Counted from the first letter of the stretch, positions 1-7,400 are shown. The stretch is DNA of 11,566 bases from Bacteroidales bacterium (GCA_016926235.1 JAFGOZ010000603.1:1-11566), one strand, 5' to 3'. Made by a program: numbers and translations. Notes: generated by a model from the letters alone, not told the origin.

Positions 1-80
1 CTATACGAAATGGGGTAAAAAAAGAATTATTATACTATGTCATTGTAAAACAAAGATTTACAAATATAAACCTGACGGCT

Positions 81-135
81 ATGGGGCAAAGCCCTATGCA
101 CCAATTAACAAACTAAGAATAAGCCCTGTAAGGGC
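81..135. repeat. Pair of short intergenic hairpins upstream of the XRE regulator
   Basis: Two compact inverted repeats lie close together. The first spans 81-97: atggggc, loop aaa, gccctat (7 bp with one G-U pair). The second spans 123-135: gccct, loop gta, agggc (5 bp). Neither is followed by a T run on either strand, so they do not look like terminators. They resemble the small GC-rich palindromes that recur between genes in many Bacteroidota. Nothing else was seen in positions 1-185 apart from AT-rich DNA. Confidence 0.5.
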
Positions 136-185
136 GTAAGCATTTGAATATCTATTATTTAATTTAAATAAACAATATACCAAGC

Positions 186-992
186 ATGCATTTTACAACC
201 AACATCAGACTTCTGCGAAAACGTCTTGGTCGTACCCAGGACGATATCGCTACAGCGCTAAAAATGAAACGTTCAACCCTTAGTGGTTACGAAAATGGCG
301 TATCAGAACCCAACCTGGAAGCCATCATTGCCCTCTCCGAATACTTTGGGGTTGCGATTGATACGCTGGTAAAAAAAGACCTTTCAACCCTATCCAATAA
401 TCAGCTTATAGAGCTGGAGAAAGGATACAACGTGTTTATTAAAGGCAGCAAGCTCAGGGTTTTGGCTACCACGGTTGACAGCGAAAACAATGAAAACATT
501 GAGCTCGTGAATGAAAAGGCCAAAGCGGGCTATACCACAGGCTTTGCTGACCCGGAGTATATTAGTGAACTGCCTAAGCTTCAGCTTCCATTTATGTCAC
601 GCAACAAGAAATACCGAACCTTCCAGGTAAGCGGTGACTCTATGCTGCCTATACCTGATAAAGCCTTTGTTACAGGGGAGTTCGTGCAGGACTGGACTTT
701 CCTAAAAAAGGGGGATGCGTGCATTATCCTTACTTTAGATGATGGTATTGTATTCAAAATACTCGGAAATCCTGTCTCAAAACACCGACATATAACCCTG
801 TTTTCGCTGAATCCACAATACAAACCCTTTGAAATAGATGTAAAGGATATTAGGGAAATATGGAAGTTTGCCAACTACATAAGTATGGATATGCCCGATC
901 CTGTATTACACGATGTGGAATTGCACCGTACTGTGGCTAACTTGCAGCAGGAGATGTATCTTTTAAAGGACAAACTAAATGACCATCATTAA
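186..992 (+). CDS. XRE-family repressor with S24 (LexA/CI-like) peptidase domain
   Basis: Predicted cytoplasmic DNA-binding repressor of 268 aa. Residues 5-62 form an XRE helix-turn-helix (IRLLRKRLGRTQDDIATALK, then RSTLSGYENG). Residues about 112-232 form an S24 domain: a candidate Ala114-Gly115 autocleavage site (KAKAGY), the nucleophile Ser152 in SGDSM, and the general-base candidate Lys191 in VFKIL. All three elements needed for LexA/CI-type self-cleavage are therefore visible. The C-terminal tail (about 242-266) is hydrophilic and could form a short coiled coil. The start is ATG at 186 directly before the HTH, with no strong ribosome binding site. The gene converges on the minus-strand gene ending at 998, with only 5 nt between the stops. 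Its targets cannot be told from this window. It could be a stress or phage-type regulator, and no SOS gene is adjacent. Confidence 0.9.
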   Translation: MHFTTNIRLLRKRLGRTQDDIATALKMKRSTLSGYENGVSEPNLEAIIALSEYFGVAIDTLVKKDLSTLSNNQLIELEKGYNVFIKGSKLRVLATTVDSENNENIELVNEKAKAGYTTGFADPEYISELPKLQLPFMSRNKKYRTFQVSGDSMLPIPDKAFVTGEFVQDWTFLKKGDACIILTLDDGIVFKILGNPVSKHRHITLFSLNPQYKPFEIDVKDIREIWKFANYISMDMPDPVLHDVELHRTVANLQQEMYLLKDKLNDHH

Positions 993-997
993 CCTAA

Positions 998-1690
998 TCA
1001 TTTTACACCCAATCCTAGCCCAAACTGTAAATTTAAACCAATAATATAATCATTATTTGTCCAAATGTACTTATTATCCATAACTTTCATAATCTTTGAA
1101 ATATATGGTCCCACGTCAATATAACCCCAATTTGAGATTCTTCGCTGCATTCCCCATTTTGCCATTAGATAAGGTTTAAACATTAGATTGTAGTAGTTAT
1201 AGTTAGGTAGGCCTAGCACTTTTATTTCTAAATAATTACTATGAAAATTGTTACCCATTCCCATTTTCATATTGCTTTTCGTCTTATAGTAGTATCGTAT
1301 ACCTGTATTTAGTGACGCATATGTATATTTGGTATAATCTGTTAGTTCAAGCGGATATGTAGAATTAAAGTGAAAACTATTCTCTAAAAATACTGAGAAG
1401 CTCGGAACTACTTTATATTCAGTCATAAACATGAAACTAAATTCATTTTGAAAATATTTCATATAGGATGTAGTTAACCCAAAAGGAGTGGTACCAAATT
1501 TTATAATTAGCTTTTCATTTACCAGGTTCTCATCAATGTATTTATATTTTCGCTTATTTTCCAGATTCGAGGTTGTTATCTCCTCTTCTGAATATTCTAT
1601 TTTTATCGAATCGTTCTGAGCTGACAGATGGTCTATGCTCAATAATATAACAAATAAACTGAAGACGACTCTTTTAAATGCATTGCTCAT
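998..1690 (-). CDS. Predicted outer-membrane beta-barrel protein, paralog of its upstream neighbour
   Basis: Unrecognised secreted protein of 230 aa. A signal peptide covers residues 1-24 (hydrophobic core VVFSLFVILLSI, cleavage after LSA before QND). The mature part is rich in Tyr, Phe and Asn, with alternating hydrophobic strands and a final strand GLNLQFGLGLGVK, as expected of a small outer-membrane barrel. It is clearly paralogous to the protein encoded at 1692-2435. Shared blocks include GIRYYY (130-135), GNNFHSNYLEIK (146-157) and WGMQRRISNWGYIDVGPYI (179-197). Its ATG lies 1 nt after the neighbour's stop, so the two are almost certainly co-translated as the last genes of the sigma-led unit. 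No terminator is visible before the convergent gene. No specific function can be assigned. Confidence 0.75.
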   Translation of the reverse strand: MSNAFKRVVFSLFVILLSIDHLSAQNDSIKIEYSEEEITTSNLENKRKYKYIDENLVNEKLIIKFGTTPFGLTTSYMKYFQNEFSFMFMTEYKVVPSFSVFLENSFHFNSTYPLELTDYTKYTYASLNTGIRYYYKTKSNMKMGMGNNFHSNYLEIKVLGLPNYNYYNLMFKPYLMAKWGMQRRISNWGYIDVGPYISKIMKVMDNKYIWTNNDYIIGLNLQFGLGLGVK

Positions 1691-1691
1691 G

Positions 1692-2435
1692 TTACTTCTT
1701 ATTAAATCCGTATCCTAATCCAAATTTTATATTAATACCATAATCAAAATAGGTGTAGGCCGGTGTTACATATTCGTTAAAATTGTATCTTATATAGGGT
1801 CCTGCATCAATAAATCCCCATTTTCCAAGTCTTCTTTGAATACCCCATGCCAATTGAATATCAGGAATAAAAAACAAATCTTCCCTAACTTGTTTTGTAG
1901 ATGGATCAGGACCAAAATAACCAGAAGAACCCAAAGCAGGTAAGTACCATTCACTTTTTGAATAACTAATTACACCAATTGCCTTTACCTCAAAATAATT
2001 GCGATGAAAATTGTTATTTCCCGTCCGGTTCATAATATCTTTCTTACTTCCATAGTAAAACCTTGTTCCGACACTTGAAGAACAACCAAAAGCTTTGTAA
2101 AAATCTCCACCTTTTTGAAATGCAAAAGAATTATCCACAATGATTGAAAAGGATGGATTTAATTTTGCTTCATAGCTTAAATCAAATCCAAGAGCGCCAA
2201 TTAACCCATCTCCAAGTACATCATATGTAAAAGGGGAAATCCCTAATTTAATCAGCCGGGTTTCTTCAACCATTCTCATATTCAGGTATTTCTTCTTTTG
2301 TATATAATTCTGTGTTATTTGATTCTCATCAACGAGGGTTGAATCGTCCTGTCCCAGGACAGATGCATTCTTACAAAATATAATACATATTATAGTAGTA
2401 ATAATTGCCGCTTTTTTACTTATTTGCTTTTTCAT
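1692..2435 (-). CDS. Predicted outer-membrane beta-barrel protein, tandem paralog
   Basis: Unrecognised secreted protein of 247 aa. The signal peptide covers about residues 1-29 (core AAIITTIICIIF, cleavage near LGQ). Cys21 is not in a convincing lipobox, so it is not called a lipoprotein. It matches the downstream 230-aa protein through KKKYLNMRMVEETRLIKLG, GTRFYYG (123-129), NNNFHRNYFEVK (140-151) and WGIQRRLGKWGFIDAGPYI (197-215). It has an extra loop of about 20 residues around 160-185. It ends in FGLGYGFNKK, a barrel-like last strand with polar residues after it. The 64-nt gap from the upstream beta-solenoid gene could hold a second promoter, but no clear one is visible. It belongs to the same minus-strand envelope unit, and its function is unknown. 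Confidence 0.75.
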   Translation of the reverse strand: MKKQISKKAAIITTIICIIFCKNASVLGQDDSTLVDENQITQNYIQKKKYLNMRMVEETRLIKLGISPFTYDVLGDGLIGALGFDLSYEAKLNPSFSIIVDNSFAFQKGGDFYKAFGCSSSVGTRFYYGSKKDIMNRTGNNNFHRNYFEVKAIGVISYSKSEWYLPALGSSGYFGPDPSTKQVREDLFFIPDIQLAWGIQRRLGKWGFIDAGPYIRYNFNEYVTPAYTYFDYGINIKFGLGYGFNKK

Positions 2436-2499
2436 AATTAACTGTTTTAATATTAATAGTTCAACATAATTTTATTTTCTGCAACTTTTCTTTCTCATT

Positions 2500-3405
2500 T
2501 TACTTACGTTTTATAACTATTGGACAATACGTTGTTTGAATATCAATTACCGGTTTTTCTGAATTTAAATTGTACATTAAATCTGAAATATTCTTATTGT
2601 CAGAAACCTTCCCATTATGCTCATCTGGTAATATTATTTTATCTGATTTTGTTTTTAAATTATAACCATAATTTTCAAAAGACTCAACTTCAACGACAAT
2701 ATCAGTTCTACCTGAACGAACTTTCAATCCAATAAAACCATCTCCCGGATTAAACTCTACTTTACCATAACTTGAAATAATCTGTGTATATCCTGAAGCA
2801 TCATTTATAGTAATATTTGCTTTTTCTGCCTGGCATAATAGTTTTCCATCAATATTTACAGCTGTGATATCAGCATAATTGGATAAAACTTTTATATCCC
2901 CATCCATGTTATTTAATATTATTGCGCCAAATGAATTATTTATTATCACCGCCGAATGCAGGCTTGATATTTCAATATCTCCATAAAGGTTAATGATATT
3001 TGCAGGGCATTTATAAGGTACTTTAATTGTATATACGACGCTCAGGTTACTCTTAATGTTATGGTTATTCTCTGCCGAAAAATAATTTGTCAGTATGATT
3101 GATTCATTTGATTCTTTTATTTCATATTTACTACATTTCAGGTCGCTTTTTGCCTCTTCAATATCCGTGTTTTTAGATATTAGCTGCATTTCAATACTTA
3201 CAGTATTCTTCTCCCACCCTTCAATGTTTATATCTGCTTTTTCTGCATTTATGATTAATTGTTGTCTTGAATAACTAATATCCTTTAAAACCTTTTTTGT
3301 TACTACCTGCACCTTTTGCTGTGCATGCAAAGGCATCAGGTATATTAAACTTAGTAATAGTACCAGGTATCTCTTCATAATATTTCTTTTTCCTATAACT
3401 GTCAT
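2500..3405 (-). CDS. Secreted DUF4097-like beta-solenoid protein (putative adhesin family)
   Basis: Exported protein of up to 301 aa. A signal peptide (KRYLVLLLSLIYLMPLHAQ) ends near residue 29. From about residue 70 the sequence is a run of short beta strands repeating every 18-22 residues with Asn/Asp/Gly turns (for example NIINLYGDIEISSL, then VIINNSFGAIILNNMDGDIKV). This is typical of the right-handed beta-solenoid DUF4097/DUF2807 'adhesin-like' families common in Bacteroidota. Two starts are possible. The ATG at 3405 overlaps the anti-sigma stop as ATGA, favouring translational coupling. Met10 (ATG at 3378) gives a more usual signal peptide and is preceded by AGGAAAAAG. The overlap ties the gene to the sigma/anti-sigma pair. 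It probably acts in the periplasm or at the cell surface. Its ligand is unknown, and the family call rests on the repeat pattern rather than a diagnostic motif. Confidence 0.65.
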   Translation of the reverse strand: MTVIGKRNIMKRYLVLLLSLIYLMPLHAQQKVQVVTKKVLKDISYSRQQLIINAEKADINIEGWEKNTVSIEMQLISKNTDIEEAKSDLKCSKYEIKESNESIILTNYFSAENNHNIKSNLSVVYTIKVPYKCPANIINLYGDIEISSLHSAVIINNSFGAIILNNMDGDIKVLSNYADITAVNIDGKLLCQAEKANITINDASGYTQIISSYGKVEFNPGDGFIGLKVRSGRTDIVVEVESFENYGYNLKTKSDKIILPDEHNGKVSDNKNISDLMYNLNSEKPVIDIQTTYCPIVIKRK

Positions 3406-4013
3406 GATCGCAAAGTTTTAATTAAATCCTTTAAAATCTCTGAACGCATATTCTCCATTTTCACCATACTCTTAATGATTGCAGGAGACTCTCCATAGCT
3501 TTCAATTACTTCCTGAAGCCTTTTAATTTCTGTATCTAATTCAAAAAGTTGTTGCTTCTGCTCAAGAAAATCAGGATTATTGCAAACCTCCATTCTCTGT
3601 TGGCAACTTTCATTAATGTATTCCATGGGATCTACATCTGCAACATCTAATTTTATTGGTTCTTCAAATAATTCAACAATTTCTTCACTAACTGTCACTG
3701 TTGTTTCCGGTTTAAGATATTTATATAAAATTGTTGAAAAAAATAAAACAGAGGCTGCTATTGATGCCGCGTAACGAACTATTCGCTTTGATTTGTAACG
3801 TTTAAATTGTTGTTGATCCTTCTCAACTCCCCGTTCAATGTTTTCCCAAACATTATTATCATACTCTAACCGGGGAAGTCCGGTTAGAGCTGCCTCTAGT
3901 TTATCCTCAAAATCAAGCCTGGCCTCAATTTTATCCCAAACCGCTGTATCAAACTGATATTCTGGTAGTTCAGTTATGGCTTTATTTAGCTTATTTGAGA
4001 AATCCGTTTTCAT
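3402..4013 (-). CDS. Putative anti-sigma factor, single membrane span, duplicated N-terminal module
   Basis: Predicted inner-membrane protein of 203 aa. The acidic, cytoplasmic-looking N-terminus (1-75) contains two copies of an approximately 30-residue module. Copy 1 covers about 7-37 (KAITELPEYQFDTAVWDKIE) and copy 2 about 37-66 (AALTGLPRLEYDNNVWENIE). A basic stretch (KRYKSKRIVRY) precedes one transmembrane segment (about 78-98). The periplasmic part contains a probable coiled coil (148-203, FLEQKQQLFELDTEIKRLQEVI). The gene starts inside the sigma stop codon (ATGA) and ends inside the next start codon (ATGA). Position and topology suggest it sequesters the adjacent ECF sigma factor. No zinc-type HxxxCxxC motif is present, so it is not a classical ZAS anti-sigma protein. 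Assignment rests mainly on context. Confidence 0.65.
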   Translation of the reverse strand: MKTDFSNKLNKAITELPEYQFDTAVWDKIEARLDFEDKLEAALTGLPRLEYDNNVWENIERGVEKDQQQFKRYKSKRIVRYAASIAASVLFFSTILYKYLKPETTVTVSEEIVELFEEPIKLDVADVDPMEYINESCQQRMEVCNNPDFLEQKQQLFELDTEIKRLQEVIESYGESPAIIKSMVKMENMRSEILKDLIKTLRS

Positions 4014-4537
4014 TTAGTATACATTTCTTTTAGTTTATTCCTCAATAGTGTTTTTGCATAATTGAGTTGCGATTTTGATGTCCCCTCTGAAATGTTCAGC
4101 ATCTCAGCAACTTCTATATGCTTGTATCCTTCCACGCTCACAAGTAAAAATATCGCCCTGGTTTTGTCAGGTAACTCCCGGATTGCTTTGTCTAAGTCCT
4201 CGCCTGTAAATTCATCATTCCAGTTGCTCGATTCATCCTTGATATTTTCATTCAGCTCGTCAAAGTACTGCCTGCTTTTTACCATTCGTAATGCTTTCCT
4301 TACAGCTATTTTCTTCATCCAGGGAACCAGCGATGCTTCGTTATTCAGATTTTGGATGTCTTTGAATATCTCAATAAAACTATCCTGCAAAATATCATTT
4401 GAAGCATCATAATCATTCACAATACGATGGATAACAGAAAAGATAAGCTTCCCATACTTTTCAAAAAGATACTTTTGTGCAGCCCTGTCCTGCTGAATGC
4501 ATCTTTTAATAAAACTCTTGTCAATATTCTCTGTCAA
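4010..4537 (-). CDS. ECF-type RNA polymerase sigma factor (sigma-70 family)
   Basis: Sigma factor of 175 aa, a normal length for the ECF group. Region 2 spans about 10-90: KYLFEKYGKLIFSVIHRI, then NDYDASNDILQDSFIEIFKD for core binding and -10 recognition, and PWMKKIAVRKALRMVK. After an acidic linker comes region 4 (about 119-170), LPDKTRAIFLLVSVEGYKHI with the helix-turn-helix EVAEMLNISEGTSKSQLNYA that reads the -35 element. The only in-frame start that keeps region 2 intact is TTG at 4537-4535, because an in-frame TAA lies two codons upstream and the first internal Met is within region 2. The rare start codon suggests low basal translation. The stop overlaps the anti-sigma start (ATGA). It probably drives its own operon, as such pairs usually do. 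Confidence 0.92.
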   Translation of the reverse strand: MTENIDKSFIKRCIQQDRAAQKYLFEKYGKLIFSVIHRIVNDYDASNDILQDSFIEIFKDIQNLNNEASLVPWMKKIAVRKALRMVKSRQYFDELNENIKDESSNWNDEFTGEDLDKAIRELPDKTRAIFLLVSVEGYKHIEVAEMLNISEGTSKSQLNYAKTLLRNKLKEMYTK

Positions 4538-4686
4538 TTTTTACAGCTTTCAATTTTTCTGTTCTAATACTAAGTGGCGAATTCTTATAAAAAGGTTGGA
4601 ATAGAAAATTACTTTTTTTATAAATTATTTTCAATTGTATTACAAATAACTGATTTTTAAGAATTTAATTTTCAACATTTGTTAAC
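4538..4686. other. AT-rich leader and presumed promoter region of the sigma operon
   Basis: This non-coding stretch between the terminator at 4687-4715 and the TTG start of the sigma gene must contain the minus-strand promoter of the sigma/anti-sigma/envelope unit. The DNA is very AT-rich. No exact TAnnTTTG -7 element is seen on the minus strand, which is consistent with, but does not prove, use of an alternative sigma such as the encoded ECF factor. No ORF or RNA gene is visible. Confidence 0.35.
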
Positions 4687-4715
4687 AAAAAGCCGGAAGC
4701 AAATAACTTCCGGCT
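4687..4715 (-). terminator. Rho-independent terminator of the DUF6588-like gene
   Basis: A perfect 9-bp GC-rich stem (agccggaag at 4691-4699, cttccggct at 4707-4715) has a 7-nt loop. Read on the minus strand it is followed by TTTTTG. It sits about 55 nt beyond the stop of the gene at 4771-5856, so it should end that transcript before the sigma operon. Confidence 0.85.
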
Positions 4716-4770
4716 CTATTACTTAAGTACTAGTATAATATTCTGAATCCTGTCTTCTTTATTCTACTTT

Positions 4771-5856
4771 TTATCTGAAATTTATTCCAAATCCAAAGTT
4801 GATCGTAGGATATTTCTGGAAAGTGTATTGTCCATGGAATGCAAAAACAGAGAACTTCAAACGCATACCTAGTGTAGCATTTCCCATAAAATTTTTGATA
4901 TCTATATCTATTGGTTTATTAAGTACATCATCATTCGTAACAATTGTTTCGCCAACATATGGACTCGTTGGGTTAACATCTACCCTTGGAACCGGGTAAT
5001 CACCGTCCAGGGTGATATTGAATTTACTCCTAGTAAACCCAACACCCAGATATGGTGTAAATACTGCAAGTTTTTTAGATATTATAATATTTGTAGTAAT
5101 CGAGCTTACACTAAAGCTTAGTACCTGATCATCAAACACATAATTATCTGTTATTAAATTATGCTCCGCAACTACATCCGGAGTTATCGAAATATCATCA
5201 TAACTGGCATTAAACTTTGTAAAGCCACCTAATACAGATAAATCAAATGGTATTTTGTCAACTGCAGGCAACCACTGAAGAACATCATGCTTTAGACCAA
5301 CTCCCCATAAACCCATTTTTCCTATATCCGGAATTTTTATTGTTGGAATAAACCTACCAATAATTTCAGTTCCTTTTGGAAGCCCCACAGCCACATTTAC
5401 CATAGGTACAGGAACTTTTTTTATTCCCAGACCCCCAGGCGCTGAAAAATTCAGCGGATCTGAACTTCCAACACCAGGAACTTCTTTTACTAAAGTGAGG
5501 TTTGCAGGTGTTACATCTTTATCACCAACTGCCGTAGGCGTTTCCGGCACATCTGAAGTTAAGCCATCAATACCAATAGACTCAACATTAAACATTTTAT
5601 CAGATGATGGGATATTTACCAGATTTAAAGAGAAAGTTAAATCAAATCCACCCAATTTATGGGGTTTTGCAGAAGTATACCAGCCGGTTCCTAAGCCCGC
5701 TCCGATAGCCTTTCCCATAGGATCTAAATAGGCTTCAATCAGCTTTTCTGATTCTGACAAACCCATGGAAAGAAAATTGGCTGCATCATCCTGCGCCTTT
5801 GCATTTATAATTGATAATCCATATAGCGCTATGGCAATAAATAGTATCTTTTTCAT
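4771..5856 (-). CDS. DUF6588-like outer-membrane protein
   Basis: Exported protein of 361 aa. The signal peptide is MKKILFIAIALYGLSIINAKA (cleavage after Ala21 before QDD). The segment at 43-67 (YLDPMGKAIGAGLGTGWYTS then AKPHK) and the middle block PKGTEIIGRFIPTIKIPDIG with GLKHDVLQWLP resemble DUF6588-family proteins of Bacteroidota as I know them. The rest alternates hydrophobic and polar residues like a beta-barrel and ends in the strand PTINFGFGINFR with terminal aromatic-X-Arg, typical of outer-membrane insertion. The gene has its own upstream gap and terminator, so it is monocistronic. It lies head-to-head with rarA across 263 nt. No substrate can be inferred. The family call is from recalled motifs, and outer-membrane location is the firmer claim. 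Confidence 0.75.
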   Translation of the reverse strand: MKKILFIAIALYGLSIINAKAQDDAANFLSMGLSESEKLIEAYLDPMGKAIGAGLGTGWYTSAKPHKLGGFDLTFSLNLVNIPSSDKMFNVESIGIDGLTSDVPETPTAVGDKDVTPANLTLVKEVPGVGSSDPLNFSAPGGLGIKKVPVPMVNVAVGLPKGTEIIGRFIPTIKIPDIGKMGLWGVGLKHDVLQWLPAVDKIPFDLSVLGGFTKFNASYDDISITPDVVAEHNLITDNYVFDDQVLSFSVSSITTNIIISKKLAVFTPYLGVGFTRSKFNITLDGDYPVPRVDVNPTSPYVGETIVTNDDVLNKPIDIDIKNFMGNATLGMRLKFSVFAFHGQYTFQKYPTINFGFGINFR

Positions 5857-5974
5857 AATCGTTGTGGTTAGATTAATAATACGTACTAAAATAGGAAAAA
5901 ATTATGGAATATTGGTAAAATTTTATCAGGCATGTTCCATTATTATACGCTTTTGCTTATAAAATGTTCAAATC

Positions 5975-6052
5975 AGGCTATTGGCTATTAGCTTTTGGCT
6001 TTTAGCATTTAGCTTTGGATTGACTAACAGCTAATTACTAATAGCTAATTGC
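5975..6052. repeat. Degenerate oligonucleotide repeat tract between divergent genes
   Basis: The left part (5975-6018) is a run of units such as GGCTATT, GGCTATTA, GCTTTT, GGCTTTTA, GCATTTA and GCTTTGG. The right part (6023-6052) consists of complementary-type units (AGCTAATTA, CTAATAGCTAATT). GCTATTAG at 5984-5991 pairs with CTAATAGC at 6038-6045, so the tract can fold back on itself. It has no coding capacity. It occupies the 5857-6119 intergenic region, which otherwise holds only AT-rich DNA and the presumed divergent promoters. Confidence 0.55.
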
Positions 6053-6061
6053 TTTCACTAA

Positions 6062-6086
6062 TTTGATGAGAAAAGTTATAAATTTG
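6062..6086 (+). promoter_or_regulatory. Possible Bacteroidota-type promoter of rarA
   Basis: TAAATTTG at 6079-6086 matches the TAnnTTTG -7 form of the Bacteroidota primary sigma factor and ends 33 nt before the rarA ATG. A TTTG at 6062-6065 could serve as the -33 element, but the 13-nt spacing is shorter than the usual 19-21 nt. The -7 match is therefore the main support. Confidence 0.35.
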
Positions 6087-6119
6087 CACTATCGTATTTA
6101 AAAGCATTTAAATTAAAAC

Positions 6120-7400
6120 ATGGCCATCAACCAACCACTAGCAGACCGAATGCGTCCGAAAACGCTGGACGGATATATCGGGCAGAAGCACCTGGTTGGA
6201 GAAAATTCCATTTTGCGAAAAACCATAGAAACCGGGGTAATTCCCTCATTTATTCTATGGGGACCTCCGGGTGTAGGGAAAACTACTCTTGCTAAAATCA
6301 TCGCTAATCAGCAAAACCGTCCTTTTTATACACTTAGTGCAGTCCATAGCGGGGTAAAAGATGTGCGCGAGACAATAGGAAAAGCCAAAAGCCAGCAGTT
6401 TTTTGACCGTCCCAATGCAATCCTTTTCATTGATGAGATTCACAGGTTTAATAAATCTCAACAAGACAGCTTGTTAAGCGCAGTGGAACAAGGTACTATC
6501 ACCTTGATTGGGGCCACTACAGAGAACCCTTCTTTTGAAGTAATATCACCCCTCCTCTCCCGCTGTCAGGTGTATGTTTTAAAGCCACTGGATGAAGAGG
6601 CTATGCAGGAAATTCTGGATAAGGTCATAAAAGAAGATGTTGAGCTTAAAAATAAGAAAATAGAACTCAAAGAAACGGAAGCACTTTTCAGGCTTGCCGG
6701 CGGCGATGCACGTAAACTCCTTAATGCATTTGAACTAGTTATAAATACTGAATCCAGTAACAAAGTTACCATAACCAATGATATAGTTTTAGAGAGAGTA
6801 CAAAAAAACATTGCCATGTACGACAAAGGCGGTGAACTGCATTATGATGTAATTTCTGCTTTTATTAAATCGATCAGGGGAAGTGATCCAAATGCAGCTG
6901 TATACTACCTTGCCCGTATGGTTGAGGGAGGCGAAGATCCAAAATTTATTGCCCGTCGTATGGTCATTCTTGCAGCTGAAGATATCGGACTGGCTAATCC
7001 CAATGCATTGTTGCTGGCAACCAATTGTTTCCAGGCCGTAAACCTGATCGGATGGCCGGAATCACGTATAATTCTTTCTGAATGTGCTATTTATCTTGCC
7101 ACTTCACCAAAAAGTAATGCAGCATACATGGCCATTAATAATGCCCAGCAACTGGTTCGTGAAACCGGTGACCTTTCTATCCCTTTGCATATTCGCAATG
7201 CACCAACCAAACTGATGAAGGACCTGGATTATGGCAAGGATTATAAGTATGCGCATGATTATAAAGATCATTTTATTCAGGATGATTTTTTACCCAAAGA
7301 AATTTTAGGTAAAATATTATATGATCCGCAAAACAATGCTAGAGAAGACGAAATAAAGACGAAGCTTAAAAAAATGTGGAAAGATAAATACGGGTATTAA
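6120..7400 (+). CDS. rarA: Replication-associated recombination protein A (AAA+ ATPase)
   Basis: RarA/MgsA (YcaJ; Mgs1/WRNIP1 relatives in eukaryotes) is a cytoplasmic clamp-loader-like AAA+ ATPase that acts at stalled replication forks with SSB. At 426 aa the protein is of usual length. The N-terminal signature PLADRMRPKTLDGYIGQKHL is followed by Walker A GPPGVGKTT (48-56), Walker B ILFIDEIHRF (101-110), sensor 1 LIGATTENPSF (129-139), an arginine finger in LLSRC (145-149) and sensor 2 GGDARKLLN (194-202). The C-terminal MgsA-type tetramerisation region includes AVYYLARMVEGGEDPKFIAR and RMVILAAEDIGLANPNAL. All ATPase residues are intact. The start is ATG at 6120, just before the conserved N-terminus. 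It is read in the same direction as kdsA, 56 nt downstream, but the two functions are unrelated. Confidence 0.97.
   Translation: MAINQPLADRMRPKTLDGYIGQKHLVGENSILRKTIETGVIPSFILWGPPGVGKTTLAKIIANQQNRPFYTLSAVHSGVKDVRETIGKAKSQQFFDRPNAILFIDEIHRFNKSQQDSLLSAVEQGTITLIGATTENPSFEVISPLLSRCQVYVLKPLDEEAMQEILDKVIKEDVELKNKKIELKETEALFRLAGGDARKLLNAFELVINTESSNKVTITNDIVLERVQKNIAMYDKGGELHYDVISAFIKSIRGSDPNAAVYYLARMVEGGEDPKFIARRMVILAAEDIGLANPNALLLATNCFQAVNLIGWPESRIILSECAIYLATSPKSNAAYMAINNAQQLVRETGDLSIPLHIRNAPTKLMKDLDYGKDYKYAHDYKDHFIQDDFLPKEILGKILYDPQNNAREDEIKTKLKKMWKDKYGY

Noticed and set aside
581..874. Open frame antisense to the S24 domain
   Set aside because: It overlaps a well-supported gene and has no recognisable features.
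1692..2435. Lipoprotein signal at Cys21 of the 247-aa barrel protein
   Set aside because: The residues before Cys (IIF) do not fit a lipobox, and a normal cleavage site follows at about residue 29.
2520..2735. Plus-strand frame opposite the beta-solenoid gene
   Set aside because: It has no start context or family similarity and lies fully inside the DUF4097-like gene.
4062..4412. Open frame antisense to the sigma gene (116 codons, plus strand)
   Set aside because: It lies wholly inside the sigma gene, has low-complexity Ser/Leu/Phe composition and no family signature. The sigma motifs on the other strand are clear.
6566..6826. Open frame antisense to rarA
   Set aside because: It is a Ser/Leu-rich shadow of the conserved rarA coding sequence.
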